Assembly (NCBI RefSeq): GCF_016862195.1
Contig: NZ_BOMM01000051.1
Span: 62,001 to 126,000 of the forward strand
Direction of reading: 5' to 3'
Origin: Paractinoplanes ferrugineus
GTDB taxonomy: Bacteria; Actinomycetota; Actinomycetes; Mycobacteriales; Micromonosporaceae
Length of the DNA stretch: 64,000 bases
Of this stretch, positions 25,633 through 35,250 are shown piece by piece. Made by a program: the position numbers and the translations under genes. Under the pieces are notes generated by a model. The model did no database searches and was not told the origin of the DNA. It saw only the letters and a program-made list of their open reading frames with translations. How positions within the stretch are numbered: position 1 is the stretch's first letter; every line of letters starts with the position of its first letter.

Positions 25633-26151
25633 ATGGCGGAATCGATCGACGATCAGTTCCGGGAGTTCGTCCAGACCCGTTCGCCGGCGTTGCTCCGGAC
25701 GGCGTTCCTGCTGACCGGCGACCGACATCTCGCCGAGGACCTGGTGCAGGACGCGCTGGCCCGGACCCACCGGGGGCGGCGGCGGCTCGACGATCCGGGG
25801 CACTTCGAGGCGTACACCCGCACCGCGATGTATCACCAGCATGTGAGCTGGTGGCGCCGCCGCAAGGTGGCCGAGTCCATGCCGGGCGAGCTGGCCGATG
25901 TGGTTCAACCCGGCAGTGACCACGCCCGCCGTACCGATCTCAAGCTCGCCCTGCATCAGGCTCTCGCCCAACTCACCCAGCGGCAGCGCGCCGTGCTTGT
26001 CATCCGCTTCTTCGAGGATCGCAGCGAGGCCGAGGCCGCGGATCTGTTGCAGTGCTCCGTCGGCACGATCAAGAGTCAGACCAGCAAGGCACTGGCCCGC
26101 ATGCGGGAGATAGCACCGGAGCTACTCTCGGCCGTCATGGAGGAGGCCTGA
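25633..26151 (+). CDS. SigE-family ECF RNA polymerase sigma factor
   Basis: 172 aa, the normal length. Region 2: LRTAFLLTGDRHLAEDLVQDALART, with the short SigE-family spacing; region 4: LTQRQRAVLVIRFFEDRSEAEAADLLQC and a helix VGTIKSQTSKALARMR for the -35. It directs RNA polymerase to a stress-type promoter set. The stop TGA overlaps the ATG of the next gene by one base (TGATG), so sigma and membrane protein are translationally coupled, the normal sigma/anti-sigma arrangement. Its own upstream region holds CAACC at 25599-25603, also found twice upstream of the lipoprotein gene. Confidence 0.9.
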   Translation: MAESIDDQFREFVQTRSPALLRTAFLLTGDRHLAEDLVQDALARTHRGRRRLDDPGHFEAYTRTAMYHQHVSWWRRRKVAESMPGELADVVQPGSDHARRTDLKLALHQALAQLTQRQRAVLVIRFFEDRSEAEAADLLQCSVGTIKSQTSKALARMREIAPELLSAVMEEA

Positions 26152-26648
26152 TGACCGACAATCTCGGACCGCTGCGTCAGGCCATGTCCGATCTGAGCGA
26201 GCACGGCGGCAGCACCGACCTGTACGAGCGGTCTCTGCGTAAGTCGCGGCAGTCACAGCGGCGGGCGGCTCTCGCCACCGGTGCCGCGGCCGTGGCTGTG
26301 GTGTTCGCCGTCGGCGGCACGGTCGCCTTCGTCGCCGATCACCGGTCCGGCCCGCCGTCGACCCCGGTGGCCGCGCCCAGCAGCGCCGGATCCGAGGATC
26401 CGGCCTGTCCGTCGATCGAGATCCTCGCGGATCTGGTCGAGCTGCCGCAGGACTGGTCCTTCGCGTCCAGCCGGGTGCAGTGCGCGGAGAGCTGGGCGTC
26501 GACCGACGTGAAGCGCCCGACCGGCGGCAACATCCACTACCTGTTCCACTACGCGGCCGACACGGGTTGGCGCTATCAGGAACAGGGCACCGGCTGGAAC
26601 TGCCAGGAGCTGGGCCTCACCAAGCCGGCACCGTTCTGCACTTCCTGA
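26151..26648 (+). CDS. One-TM probable anti-sigma factor with extracellular four-Cys sensor domain
   Basis: 165 aa. A cytoplasmic N-terminus of about 38 residues (LGPLRQAMSDLSEHGG, no zinc ZAS motif), a transmembrane helix at about 39-62, a short Pro-rich linker and an extracytoplasmic domain at 86-165 with Cys 86, 111, 151, 163. This domain carries LVELPQDW, YLFHYAADTGWRY, CQELGLTKPAPFC and so matches the two domains of the upstream lipoprotein. Coupled to the sigma gene by TGATG. The role as anti-sigma factor is inferred from topology and coupling. A shared domain in lipoprotein and sensor suggests competition for a common ligand or direct contact. Confidence 0.8.
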   Translation: MTDNLGPLRQAMSDLSEHGGSTDLYERSLRKSRQSQRRAALATGAAAVAVVFAVGGTVAFVADHRSGPPSTPVAAPSSAGSEDPACPSIEILADLVELPQDWSFASSRVQCAESWASTDVKRPTGGNIHYLFHYAADTGWRYQEQGTGWNCQELGLTKPAPFCTS

Positions 26649-26665
26649 GCGCCGGCCGCGGTTTC

Positions 26666-28861
26666 TCAGCGTTTCGGTCGTTCGTCGTCGAGGTCGCCGG
26701 CCTCGGCCAGTTCCTGCAGGTCGGGCGCGTCGTAGTCGGGACCGGGTGGGACAGCCGTGGAGGCGGGCGCCGGAGCCGGGTGGGGTGCGCCGCTGAGCAG
26801 GCCCCCGGACAGCCGGGCGAGCACCGCCTCGCTGATCTCGTCGGCCGGGCGGCCGGCGTCGAGCACCAGGTATCGCTTGGGGTCGGCGGCGGCCAGGTCG
26901 AGGAAGGCGTAGCGGACGCGCTCGTGGAAGGCCCGGGACTCGCTCTCCAGGCGATCCTGGCCCTGACCCCGGGAGTCGACCCGGCTCAGGCCCACGCCGG
27001 GGTCGACGTCCAGCAGGACCACGAGGTCGGGTTTGAGCCCGCCGGTGGCCCAGGAGGACAGCCAGGAGATCTCGGCGACCGGCAGGGTGCGGCCGGCACC
27101 CTGGTAGGCCAGTGACGAGTCGACGTAGCGGTCGCTGATCACCACCGCGCCGCGGGCCAGGGCGGGCCGGACCAGCGTGGCCACGTGGTGGGCGCGATCG
27201 GCGGCGTAGAGCAGGGCCTCGGCGCGGGGAGCGGGAGCGTCGCCCTTGTCCAGGACCAGTTGGCGGATCCGGGCGCCGACGTCGGTGGCCCCGGGTTCGC
27301 GGGTCACCACGACGTCGTGGCCCGCTTCGAGGGCGGCGGCCAAGCGGGACACCTGGGTGGACTTGCCGGCCCCCTCGCCGCCTTCGAAGACCACGAAGAC
27401 GCCGGTGCGGACGAATTCCTCGCCGGGACTGAGCGGGCGGCCCCGGATCGAACCCCAAAGGTCGGCCAGGACCGGTACGCCCCGTTTGTCATCCATCTGG
27501 CGGAACGAGGTGATCCCGACCCAGATGCCGAGCGCGCCCGCCACCAGCAGGAGCACCCGGGTGGCGGAGACGTCGACGCTGAAGGCGCCCAGGTCGACCC
27601 GGCGGGAGCTGCCCAGGCCGACAAGCACCCCGGAGAGCGTGATCGCCAGGAGCAGGACCATCCGGACGCCGATCTGGACGACCGCGAAGACCCGGCCGCG
27701 GACCGCGTCGTCGACCTCGCCGTACAGCAACGTCGTACCCGCCAGAAACGCCATGCCGGCGCCCGCGCCGACCAGCAGGGCCCCGGCCAGCGCCATCGAA
27801 AGATGGAAGGCCAGACCGAGGAACATGACCGAACCGCTGGCCAGCACGATGCTCATGCCGAACCAGCGGCGGCGGGACAACTCCCGGATGATCGTCGGGC
27901 CGAGACCGATGCCGAGCGCGAGACCCATGAAGATGACGCCGAAGAGCAGGTAGAACGCGGCCTCACCGGCACCCAGCGAGGTGGCGAACGTCTTCGCGGC
28001 GCCGATCACCACGCCGCCGGCGGCGAACGCGCCGAAGATGCCGAGCACCAGGCCGCGCACCAGCGGGGTGCGCCCGATGTATTTCCAGCCGTCGGTGAAC
28101 TGCTGGAACATGCTCTGCTCGGCGGCCTGCTGGCGTTCGGCGCTCTTGCCGCCGATCTCCTTGATGCCGAAGAAGACGGTGAGCGCGGTGGCGAGGCGGG
28201 AGATCGCGTTGAGGTAGAGCGCGATCTGCACCGGCTGGGCCCAGTCCGGCAACGTCGCGCCGGACTGCTGGATGCCGGCGGTGAGCGCGGAGAGTGCGAG
28301 GGCGGCCAGGATCGGGGTGATGCCGTACGTCGTGACCAGGGTCAACTGGTTGCTGATCTCGATGCGGCTCTTGGGGATCAGGTTGGGAACCGCGGCTTCC
28401 TTGGCCGGGATCCAGATCAGTGTGATCGTCTCGCCGATGAAGGTGGCGATGGTGGCCCAGGCGACCGTGACGCCCGGCGAGGCGCCCATCAGCGGCACGA
28501 TCGGGATCGAGCCGTAGAAGACGAACCGGATCAGGTCGGTGATGACCATCGTGTAGCGGCGGTCGAACCGGTCGGCGAAGACGCCGGCGATCGGGCCGAG
28601 CAGGAGGGCCGGCAGCAGGCGTACGGCGATGGTGCCACCGAACGCGGCGCCCTGCCCGGCGCTGCTCTGGAACTGGGCGGCCGCGAAGATGCCGGTGGCG
28701 AGCAGGCCGATCCAGTCGCCGAACGAGGCGAGGCCGAGCACCAGCCACAGCCGGCGGAACGGCCGGATGCGCAGGACGGAGCGCAGCGCCGCGACCCCCG
28801 ACAGGTCGACGGGTCCGGTTTCGCGCGATTCGGTGTCGATTGCCTTACCTCCCGTGCTCAC
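26666..28861 (-). CDS. tmk: MFS transporter-dTMP kinase fusion
   Basis: 731 aa from GTG 28861. Residues about 25-450 form a 12-helix major facilitator domain (for instance FADRFDRRYTMVITDLIRF, the A-motif loop). Residues about 500-715 form thymidylate kinase: P-loop FEGGEGAGKST, DRY block SDRYVDSSLAYQGAGR and a lid with Arg/Gln. The kinase makes dTDP from dTMP, essential for DNA synthesis. Fusion of an MFS-like domain to Tmk is known in several actinomycetes; what the membrane part moves is unknown. A C-terminal Pro/Ala-rich tail follows. Convergent with the sigma operon, 17 bp apart. Confidence 0.9.
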   Translation of the reverse strand: MSTGGKAIDTESRETGPVDLSGVAALRSVLRIRPFRRLWLVLGLASFGDWIGLLATGIFAAAQFQSSAGQGAAFGGTIAVRLLPALLLGPIAGVFADRFDRRYTMVITDLIRFVFYGSIPIVPLMGASPGVTVAWATIATFIGETITLIWIPAKEAAVPNLIPKSRIEISNQLTLVTTYGITPILAALALSALTAGIQQSGATLPDWAQPVQIALYLNAISRLATALTVFFGIKEIGGKSAERQQAAEQSMFQQFTDGWKYIGRTPLVRGLVLGIFGAFAAGGVVIGAAKTFATSLGAGEAAFYLLFGVIFMGLALGIGLGPTIIRELSRRRWFGMSIVLASGSVMFLGLAFHLSMALAGALLVGAGAGMAFLAGTTLLYGEVDDAVRGRVFAVVQIGVRMVLLLAITLSGVLVGLGSSRRVDLGAFSVDVSATRVLLLVAGALGIWVGITSFRQMDDKRGVPVLADLWGSIRGRPLSPGEEFVRTGVFVVFEGGEGAGKSTQVSRLAAALEAGHDVVVTREPGATDVGARIRQLVLDKGDAPAPRAEALLYAADRAHHVATLVRPALARGAVVISDRYVDSSLAYQGAGRTLPVAEISWLSSWATGGLKPDLVVLLDVDPGVGLSRVDSRGQGQDRLESESRAFHERVRYAFLDLAAADPKRYLVLDAGRPADEISEAVLARLSGGLLSGAPHPAPAPASTAVPPGPDYDAPDLQELAEAGDLDDERPKR

Positions 28862-28971
28862 GGCCAGGGAGCACTCTAACCGGCGACGACGGTGTGCCTG
28901 GTTTCGCACGTTCGAGTGGCGGGGAAGTGAATGTCTTTCGCATTGACCGGGAGACGGGTTAGCGTGCTGGC

Positions 28972-30174
28972 GTGATCGCCGACCGGACCTCTCTGCAGCG
29001 TCGTCTCGACACGGCCACCGGCCACCTCGAGACCCCGCTCGCCGCGGTCGACCTGGCCGCCTTCGACGACAACGCGGCCCAGCTGGCGGCCCGTGCCGCG
29101 GGCAAACCGCTGCGCGTCGCCAGCAAATCGGTGCGCTGCCGGACGCTGCTCGAACGGGTGCTCGCCCGGCCCGGCTGGCAGGGCGTCATGGCCTACACGC
29201 TGCCCGAAGCGATCTGGCTGGTACGCGAAGGAGTGACCGACGACGTCCTGGTCGCATATCCGACGGTGAACCGTTCCGCGATCGCCCAGCTCACCGCCGA
29301 CGAGAAGCTGGCCGACGCGATCTCGATCATGGTCGACTCGGCCGCCCACCTCGACGTCGTCGACCGGGTGACACCGCCCGGCAAGCGACCGGCCGTACGC
29401 CTCTGCATGGACCTGGACGCGTCCTGGAAGCCCGGCCCGCTGCACGTGGGCGTACGCCGCTCCCCCGTGCACTCGGCCGCCCAGGCGTCCGCGCTGGCCC
29501 GCCGGCTCGTCGCGCGACCCGGCTTCAAACTGGTCGGCCTGATGTCGTACGAGGCGCAGATCGCCGGACTCGGCGACGCCCCGCCCCGGCAGGCGCTGCG
29601 CGGCAAAGCCATCCAGCTCCTGCAGACCTACTCGTTCGCCGAGATCGTCCGCCGCCGGGGCGCGGCCGTGGCGGCGGTCAACGAGCACGCCGAGCTTGAG
29701 TTCGTCAACGGCGGCGGCACCGGCAGCGTGGCCGCGACCAGTGCCGACCCGGTGATCACCGAGGTGACGGCCGGGTCGGGACTGTACGGCCCGACGCTGT
29801 TCGACTCGTACCGCAACTGGCGTCCGAACCCGGCCGCCTTCTTCGCCCTCTCCGTGGTGCGCCACCCGGCCCCGGGCATCGCCACCGTGCACGGCGGCGG
29901 CTGGATCGCGTCCGGGCCCGTCGAGAAATCCCGGCTGCCGCAGCCCTACCTGCCGGCGGGACTGCGGTTCAAGCCCGACGAGGGCGCCGGTGAGGTGCAG
30001 ACGCCCCTGCTCGGCGCCGTGGCCGACACGTTGCGGCCCGGCGACCGGGTGTGGTTCCGGCACGCCAAGGCCGGCGAACTGTGCGAGCACGTCAACGAGC
30101 TTCAGCTGATCGACGGCGAGACGGCGTCACCGGCCCCGACGTACCGCGGGGAGGGCCATGCGTTCCTGGGGTGA
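28972..30174 (+). CDS. PLP-dependent amino acid aldolase/alanine racemase-like protein
   Basis: 400 aa. N-terminal alanine-racemase-type barrel with the PLP lysine block LRVASKSVRC, MAYTLPEAIWL and the phosphate-binding FVNGGGTGS; the C-terminal beta domain has H-G-G-G-W and CEHVNEL typical of D-threonine/D-serine aldolase-type enzymes, which use a metal near this His/Cys site. It probably cleaves or deaminates a beta-hydroxy D-amino acid. GTG 28972 has no Shine-Dalgarno but TAGCGT lies 6 nt upstream, suggesting a leaderless message. It often travels with the FAD oxidase found 0.8 kb downstream. Confidence 0.8.
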   Translation: MIADRTSLQRRLDTATGHLETPLAAVDLAAFDDNAAQLAARAAGKPLRVASKSVRCRTLLERVLARPGWQGVMAYTLPEAIWLVREGVTDDVLVAYPTVNRSAIAQLTADEKLADAISIMVDSAAHLDVVDRVTPPGKRPAVRLCMDLDASWKPGPLHVGVRRSPVHSAAQASALARRLVARPGFKLVGLMSYEAQIAGLGDAPPRQALRGKAIQLLQTYSFAEIVRRRGAAVAAVNEHAELEFVNGGGTGSVAATSADPVITEVTAGSGLYGPTLFDSYRNWRPNPAAFFALSVVRHPAPGIATVHGGGWIASGPVEKSRLPQPYLPAGLRFKPDEGAGEVQTPLLGAVADTLRPGDRVWFRHAKAGELCEHVNELQLIDGETASPAPTYRGEGHAFLG

Positions 30175-30181
30175 CTCTCCG

Positions 30182-30811
30182 TCAGGCCGTGACGTGACGG
30201 TGCAGGTATTCCCGGATCAGCGCCTTGGCTTCGGTGAGCACCGATTCGTCACCGTTCGGGTCGCGCCGGAACGCCAGCTTGATCAGCGCGTCCGCCGCTT
30301 CCACCGAGATCTGCAGGGCGAACTTCAGGCGCCCCTGGTGGATCAGCTGGAATTGCTCGATCAGCAGCTCGGCCAGCCGGTCGGCGATCACCGCGTTGTT
30401 GTCCCGCTCCAGATCGAGCAGGTGCACGTCGACGACGTCGCCGAAGTGCAGGGTGCGGAAGCCGGCCACGCTGCGGTGCATCGAGATGTAGACGTCGATG
30501 GCCGCGTCGACACCGTCCCACCAGTGGGTGAAGGTCTCGCTGCCGAAGCGCGCGGACAGGCTCTGCAGGTAGGCATCCATGTTGCGCATGGCCAGCGCCT
30601 GCACGATGGCCCTCTTGTCAGGGAAGAACTGGTAGACCGAGCCGATGGCAACTTCGGCTCGCTCGGCGAGCAGCGTCGTGGTCAGGCCCTCGTAGCCCAC
30701 CTCATCGACGAGCTCGGCGCAGGCGTCGAGCATGCGCTGGACCCGGGCAACGCTTCTGCCCTGCACCGGGACCCGCCGCAGCGGCCCGGTGGTGACGGTT
30801 GGTGTCGACAC
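30182..30811 (-). CDS. TetR-family transcriptional regulator
   Basis: 209 aa from GTG 30811, preceded by GAGGGAG. N-terminal HTH: ARVQRMLDACAELVDEVGYE, then LTTTLLAERAEVAIGSVYQF with FPDKRAI, the TetR recognition helix signature. The remainder is an all-helical ligand-binding domain. It is divergent from the FAD oxidase (138 bp between starts) and convergent with the aldolase-like gene, so it probably controls that oxidase. The ligand is unknown. Confidence 0.9.
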   Translation of the reverse strand: MSTPTVTTGPLRRVPVQGRSVARVQRMLDACAELVDEVGYEGLTTTLLAERAEVAIGSVYQFFPDKRAIVQALAMRNMDAYLQSLSARFGSETFTHWWDGVDAAIDVYISMHRSVAGFRTLHFGDVVDVHLLDLERDNNAVIADRLAELLIEQFQLIHQGRLKFALQISVEAADALIKLAFRRDPNGDESVLTEAKALIREYLHRHVTA

Positions 30812-30948
30812 GCGTCGCCACTCCCTCTCAGCAGTGATAATCGGAACGTTACTCGGATCAACGAGCGAGACGCATCGACGGGACGCGGAGGACACTCAGC
30901 ATTCCCGGTTTTGTGCGACTGTCCGCTCGTACGGAGGACAAAGCGATA

Positions 30949-32250
30949 ATGACTACCCCCGTTATCGGCCCCCGCTGGACCAATTGGGGCGGCAACCAGC
31001 AGGCGGTCGCGACCGATGTGCTTACTCCCGGCACTGTCGACGAGCTCGCCGGTCAGGTCAAGGAAGCGTCCGGTTCCGGACGCAGAGTCAAGGTCGTCGG
31101 CAGTGGCCACTCGTTCACCTCGATCGCGGTCGCCGACGATCAGCGGCTGTTCCTGCACCGGCTGGCCGGGCTGGTCTCGGTGGCCGGCCCGCTCGTCACC
31201 GTGCAGGCCGGCATGCGGCTGGCCACCCTCAACGCGATACTGGCCGAACGCGGACTGGCGATGCCCACGCTCGGTGACATCGACCAGCAGACCGTGGCCG
31301 GCGCCATCTCCACCGGCACGCACGGCACCGGCCTCGGCCACGCCACGCTGGCGTCCTGTGTGGAGGCCGTCAAGCTGGTCACCGGCGAGGGTGAACTACT
31401 TCAGATCGACAAAACGGACGAGCTCTTTCCAGCCGTACGGGTCGGGCTGGGCGCCCTCGGTGTCATCGTGGAAGTGACGCTCCGCTGCGTGCAGGCGTTC
31501 ACGCTGCTGGCCGACGAACGCCCGATGGCACTCGCCGACATCCTCGCCGGGCTCGACGAGTGGCTGCCGGTGAACGACCACCTCGAGTTCTTCTGGTACC
31601 CGTACACCGACCGGGCCATGTTGAAGGTCAACAATCGGGTCGACGTGCACGACCGGCCGCTGTCGAAATTCCGCGGCTGGATGGACGACGAGTTCCTCTC
31701 CAACACGGTGTTCGCCGGGCTGTGCCGGCTCGGCCGGGCCCTGCCCCGCACGGTCGGGCCGATCAACGCGGTCGCGGCCCGCGGACTGAGCGCCCGCACC
31801 TACACCGACCGCTCGGACCGGGTGTTCTGCTCATCACGGCGGGTGCGGTTCACCGAGATGGAGTACGAGATCCCGCGCACCGCCCTGCCCGAGGTGCTGG
31901 CGGCCCTGCCCGGCCTGATCGGTGCCCTGCCGTTCAAGGTGCAGTTCCCGGTCGAGGTGCGGTTCACCGGGCCGGACGACATCTGGCTGTCCCACTCGTA
32001 CGGGCGGGAGTCCGCCTACCTGGCCGTGCACCAGTACACCGGCGTCGGGTACGAGCCCTACTTCCGGGCCGTCGAGGCGCTCTGCCAATCGTTCGGCGGG
32101 CGGCCGCACTGGGGCAAGCTGCACTACCGCTCGGCCGACGATCTACGACCCGCCTACCCGAAATTCGACGACTTCGTGGCCGTGCGGGACCGTCTCGACC
32201 CGGCCCGGGTCTTCGCGAACGAATACCTGGACCGGGTGCTCGGCGCCTAG
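30949..32250 (+). CDS. FAD-dependent D-arabinono-1,4-lactone/alditol oxidase family protein
   Basis: 433 aa. VAO-type FAD domain: VKVVGSGHSFTSIA (the His is the usual covalent FAD site), DIDQQTVAGAISTGTHGTG; C-terminal ALO domain with PVEVRFTGPDDIWLS, PHWGKLHY and FDDFVAVRDRLDPARVFAN. These oxidases act on sugar lactones or alditols and reduce oxygen to H2O2. GGAGG lies 12 nt before ATG 30949. The TAG stop shares the palindrome CTAG with the stop of topA on the other strand (32247-32250). Confidence 0.85.
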   Translation: MTTPVIGPRWTNWGGNQQAVATDVLTPGTVDELAGQVKEASGSGRRVKVVGSGHSFTSIAVADDQRLFLHRLAGLVSVAGPLVTVQAGMRLATLNAILAERGLAMPTLGDIDQQTVAGAISTGTHGTGLGHATLASCVEAVKLVTGEGELLQIDKTDELFPAVRVGLGALGVIVEVTLRCVQAFTLLADERPMALADILAGLDEWLPVNDHLEFFWYPYTDRAMLKVNNRVDVHDRPLSKFRGWMDDEFLSNTVFAGLCRLGRALPRTVGPINAVAARGLSARTYTDRSDRVFCSSRRVRFTEMEYEIPRTALPEVLAALPGLIGALPFKVQFPVEVRFTGPDDIWLSHSYGRESAYLAVHQYTGVGYEPYFRAVEALCQSFGGRPHWGKLHYRSADDLRPAYPKFDDFVAVRDRLDPARVFANEYLDRVLGA

Positions 32251-35054
32251 TCGGTGGCGGCGGCCGTCACCTTCTTGGGGGCGGCCTTCTTCGCCGCCGC
32301 CTTCTTGGCCGGGGCCGCCTTCGCCGCCGCCGTCTTCTTCGCGGGCGCGGCCTTCTTCGCGGACGCCGCCTTCTTGGCCGGAGCGCCGGACTTGGCCGCC
32401 GGAGCCTTCTTGGCGGCGACCTTCTTCTTCGGCGCCGGGCCCTTCGCCCGCTTCTCGGCGAGCATCTCGGACGCCTGCTCGACGGTCAGCTCCTCGGGAG
32501 TCTGGCCGCGGCGCAGGGACGCGTTGAACTCACCGTCGGTCACGTAGGGCCCGAACCGCCCCTCCTTGATGACCATCGGCTTCTCGGTGGCCGGGTCGGG
32601 ACCCATCTCGCGCAGCGGCGGCTTGGCCTCCCGGCGCTGACGCGTCTTCGGCTGGGCCAGCAGGGCGAGCGCCTCGTCAAGCGTGACGGTGAAGAGGCGG
32701 TCCTCGTTCTCCAGCGACCGGAAGTCGTTCTCCCGCTTGACGTACGGCCCGTAGCGACCGTTCGCGGCCAGGATCTCGTTACCGTCCGGGTCCTTGCCGA
32801 GCGCCCGGGGCAGGGTCAGCAGGCGGAGCGCCTCGTCGAGGGTGAGGGTTTCCGGCGACTGGGTGCGGAACAGCGAGGACTTGCGTTCACCGGCTTGCAC
32901 GTACGGTCCGAAGCGCCCGGATTTGAGCTGGACCGACTCGCCGGTGGCCGGGTCGTCGCCGAGCGACCGCTCCCCGCTCCCGCCCAGGAAGAGCTCGTTG
33001 ACCTTCTCCGGGGTCAGCTCGTCCGGAGCGACCCCCTCGGGGATCGACACCCGGTCCTCGGCTGCCTCCTCGGTCGTCTCGGGCGCCTGACGCTGCAGGT
33101 AGGGACCGTAGCGGCCGACCCGGACGACGACCTGGCGGTTGGACTCGTCGACGAAGAGCGGGATCGAGTTGACCGAGCGCGCGTCGATGGCGCTCAGGTT
33201 CTCGGTCACCATCTTCTTCAGGCCGCCGGCCTTGGCGATCGAGTCGCCCACCCCGGCCGTGTCGCTGCCGAAGTAGAAGGAGGTGAGGAAGTCGAGCGCC
33301 GCGTGGTCGCCGGCGGCGATGTCGTCGAGCTGACCCTCCATCGCGGCGGTGAAGTTGTAGTCGACCAGCCGGGGGTAGTGCCCCTCGAGCAGGCCGATCA
33401 CCGCGAACGCCAGGAACGACGGGATCAGGGCCTGGCCGCGCTTCTCGACGTAACCGCGGTCCTGGATCGTCCGCATGATCGACTCGTACGTCGACGGGCG
33501 GCCGATGCCCAGCTCCTCCAGCGCCTTGACCAGCGAGGCCTCGGTGTAACGGGCCGGCGGCGAGGTGTGGTGACCGGTCGCGGTGAGGTCGTCAGCCGTC
33601 AACGGCTGGTCCTTGACCAGGTTGGGCAGGCGACGCTCGGCGTCCTCGGCCTCGGCACTCTCGTCGTCGGACGACTCGACGTAGGCGCGCAGGAAGCCCG
33701 GGTCGGTGATCGTCTTGCCGGACGCGGCGAAGTCGACCTCCTCGCCACTTGTCGAGATGGCCCGGATGCGCACGCTCACCGAGTTACCGACGGCGTCGGT
33801 CATCTGCGAGGCGATCGTGCGGCGCCAGATCAGCTCGTACAGCTTGAACTCGTCGCTGGACAGCTCGTTGGCCACCTCGCCGGGCGTGCGGAAGTTGTCG
33901 CCGGCCGGCCGGATCGCCTCGTGCGCCTCCTGGGCGTTCTTCACCTTGCCGGTGTAGCGGCGCGGCTGCGGCGGCACGTTGGCCTGGCCGTAGAGCTCGG
34001 CGATCTGCCGGCGAGCCGCGGTGAGCGCGGTCTCGGACAGGTTCACCGAGTCGGTACGCATGTAGGTGATGTAACCGTTTTCGTACAGCTTCTGGGCCGT
34101 GCGCATGGTCTGCGACGCCGAGAAGCGCATCTTGCGGGCCGCTTCCTGTTGGAGCGTCGAGGTGATGAACGGGGCGTAGGGCCGCCGGCGGTAGGGCTTC
34201 TCCTCGACCCGGGTGACCGTGAACGGGCGGTCCTCCAGGCGGGCGGCGAGCCCGCGGGCGCCGGCCTCGTCGAGGTGCACCACGGCGGCGCCGGGCTTGA
34301 CCCGGCCGGTGGTGGGCTCGAAGTCCTTACCGGTGGCGATGCGGTCGCCGTCCAGCGCGATCAACGTGGCGTTGAAGTTGCGCGGGCCCTCCAGCTGCCC
34401 CTGAACGGCCAGAGTGGCCAGGATGTCCCAGTATTCGGCGGTGCGGAAGGCCATCCGCTGCCGCTCGCGCTCCACCACGATGCGCGTCGCCACGGACTGG
34501 ACGCGCCCGGCGGAGAGCCGGGGCATCACCTTTTTCCATAGGACCGGGCTGACCTCGTAGCCGTAGAGGCGGTCGAGGATGCGCCGGGCCTCCTGCGCGT
34601 CGACCAGGTCGCGGTCGATCTCGCGCGGATTGGCCACCGCGGCCTGGATGGCCGGCTTGGTGATCTCGTGGAAGACCATCCGCTTGACCGGAACCTTGGG
34701 CTTGATCGTCTCGACCAGGTGCCACGCGATGGCCTCGCCCTCGCGATCCTCATCGGTGGCGAGGAAGATCTCGTCGACCTCTTTCGCCAGCTTCTGCAGC
34801 TTGGCGATCTGCGCCTTGCGGTCCTGGGAGACGACATAGAGCGCCTGGAAGCCGTTGTCGACGTCGACCCCTAGGCGCGCCCACGACTCACCCTTGTATT
34901 TGGCAGGCACGTCGGCGGCGTTGCGCGGCAGGTCGCGGACATGGCCGAAGGAGGCCTCGACGAAGTAGTCGGGGCCCAGATAACCGGCGATCGTCTTGGC
35001 CTTCGACGGGGACTCGACGATGACCAGACGGGTCGTCCTGGCTTCACTCGGCAC
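32247..35054 (-). CDS. topA: DNA topoisomerase I
   Basis: 935 aa. Type IA enzyme that relaxes negative supercoils. TOPRIM: IVESPSKAK (Glu14) and ATDEDREGEA (about 99-108); catalytic Tyr331 in YITYMRTDSVNLS; SAGRVQSVATR. Four-Cys zinc fingers are absent; instead four Topo_C_Rpt repeats (LKSGRFGPYVQ, AANGRYGPYV, IKEGRFGPYVTDG) and a long Lys/Ala/Pro tail (about 860-935), the actinobacterial form, where the tail aids processivity. GGGAG stands 5 nt before GTG 35054. Its 3' end overlaps the convergent FAD oxidase by 4 bp. Confidence 0.97.
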   Translation of the reverse strand: MPSEARTTRLVIVESPSKAKTIAGYLGPDYFVEASFGHVRDLPRNAADVPAKYKGESWARLGVDVDNGFQALYVVSQDRKAQIAKLQKLAKEVDEIFLATDEDREGEAIAWHLVETIKPKVPVKRMVFHEITKPAIQAAVANPREIDRDLVDAQEARRILDRLYGYEVSPVLWKKVMPRLSAGRVQSVATRIVVERERQRMAFRTAEYWDILATLAVQGQLEGPRNFNATLIALDGDRIATGKDFEPTTGRVKPGAAVVHLDEAGARGLAARLEDRPFTVTRVEEKPYRRRPYAPFITSTLQQEAARKMRFSASQTMRTAQKLYENGYITYMRTDSVNLSETALTAARRQIAELYGQANVPPQPRRYTGKVKNAQEAHEAIRPAGDNFRTPGEVANELSSDEFKLYELIWRRTIASQMTDAVGNSVSVRIRAISTSGEEVDFAASGKTITDPGFLRAYVESSDDESAEAEDAERRLPNLVKDQPLTADDLTATGHHTSPPARYTEASLVKALEELGIGRPSTYESIMRTIQDRGYVEKRGQALIPSFLAFAVIGLLEGHYPRLVDYNFTAAMEGQLDDIAAGDHAALDFLTSFYFGSDTAGVGDSIAKAGGLKKMVTENLSAIDARSVNSIPLFVDESNRQVVVRVGRYGPYLQRQAPETTEEAAEDRVSIPEGVAPDELTPEKVNELFLGGSGERSLGDDPATGESVQLKSGRFGPYVQAGERKSSLFRTQSPETLTLDEALRLLTLPRALGKDPDGNEILAANGRYGPYVKRENDFRSLENEDRLFTVTLDEALALLAQPKTRQRREAKPPLREMGPDPATEKPMVIKEGRFGPYVTDGEFNASLRRGQTPEELTVEQASEMLAEKRAKGPAPKKKVAAKKAPAAKSGAPAKKAASAKKAAPAKKTAAAKAAPAKKAAAKKAAPKKVTAAATD

Positions 35055-35250
35055 GGCACTCCCAAACTCAACAATCAGCGCTCGGCCATCCGGTCAGGCC
35101 CAAGCACAGACTTTCAACGTAACGCGCCGGACGAGCAACTGTTCCCCGGGAACCCCGGAATCGGATGGTAACGGTCCGGCCACCGCATGCGTCCGACGGC
35201 GACACCGTACACCGGGAACGTATCGCCGTGTCGCACACAATCCAGGAAGA

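Noticed and set aside
31560..34541. Open frame of 993 codons on the plus strand over the FAD oxidase and topA
   Set aside because: It lies opposite or out of frame with two clear enzymes, is Arg/Gly/Val-rich and has no domain similarity; it is an effect of high GC.
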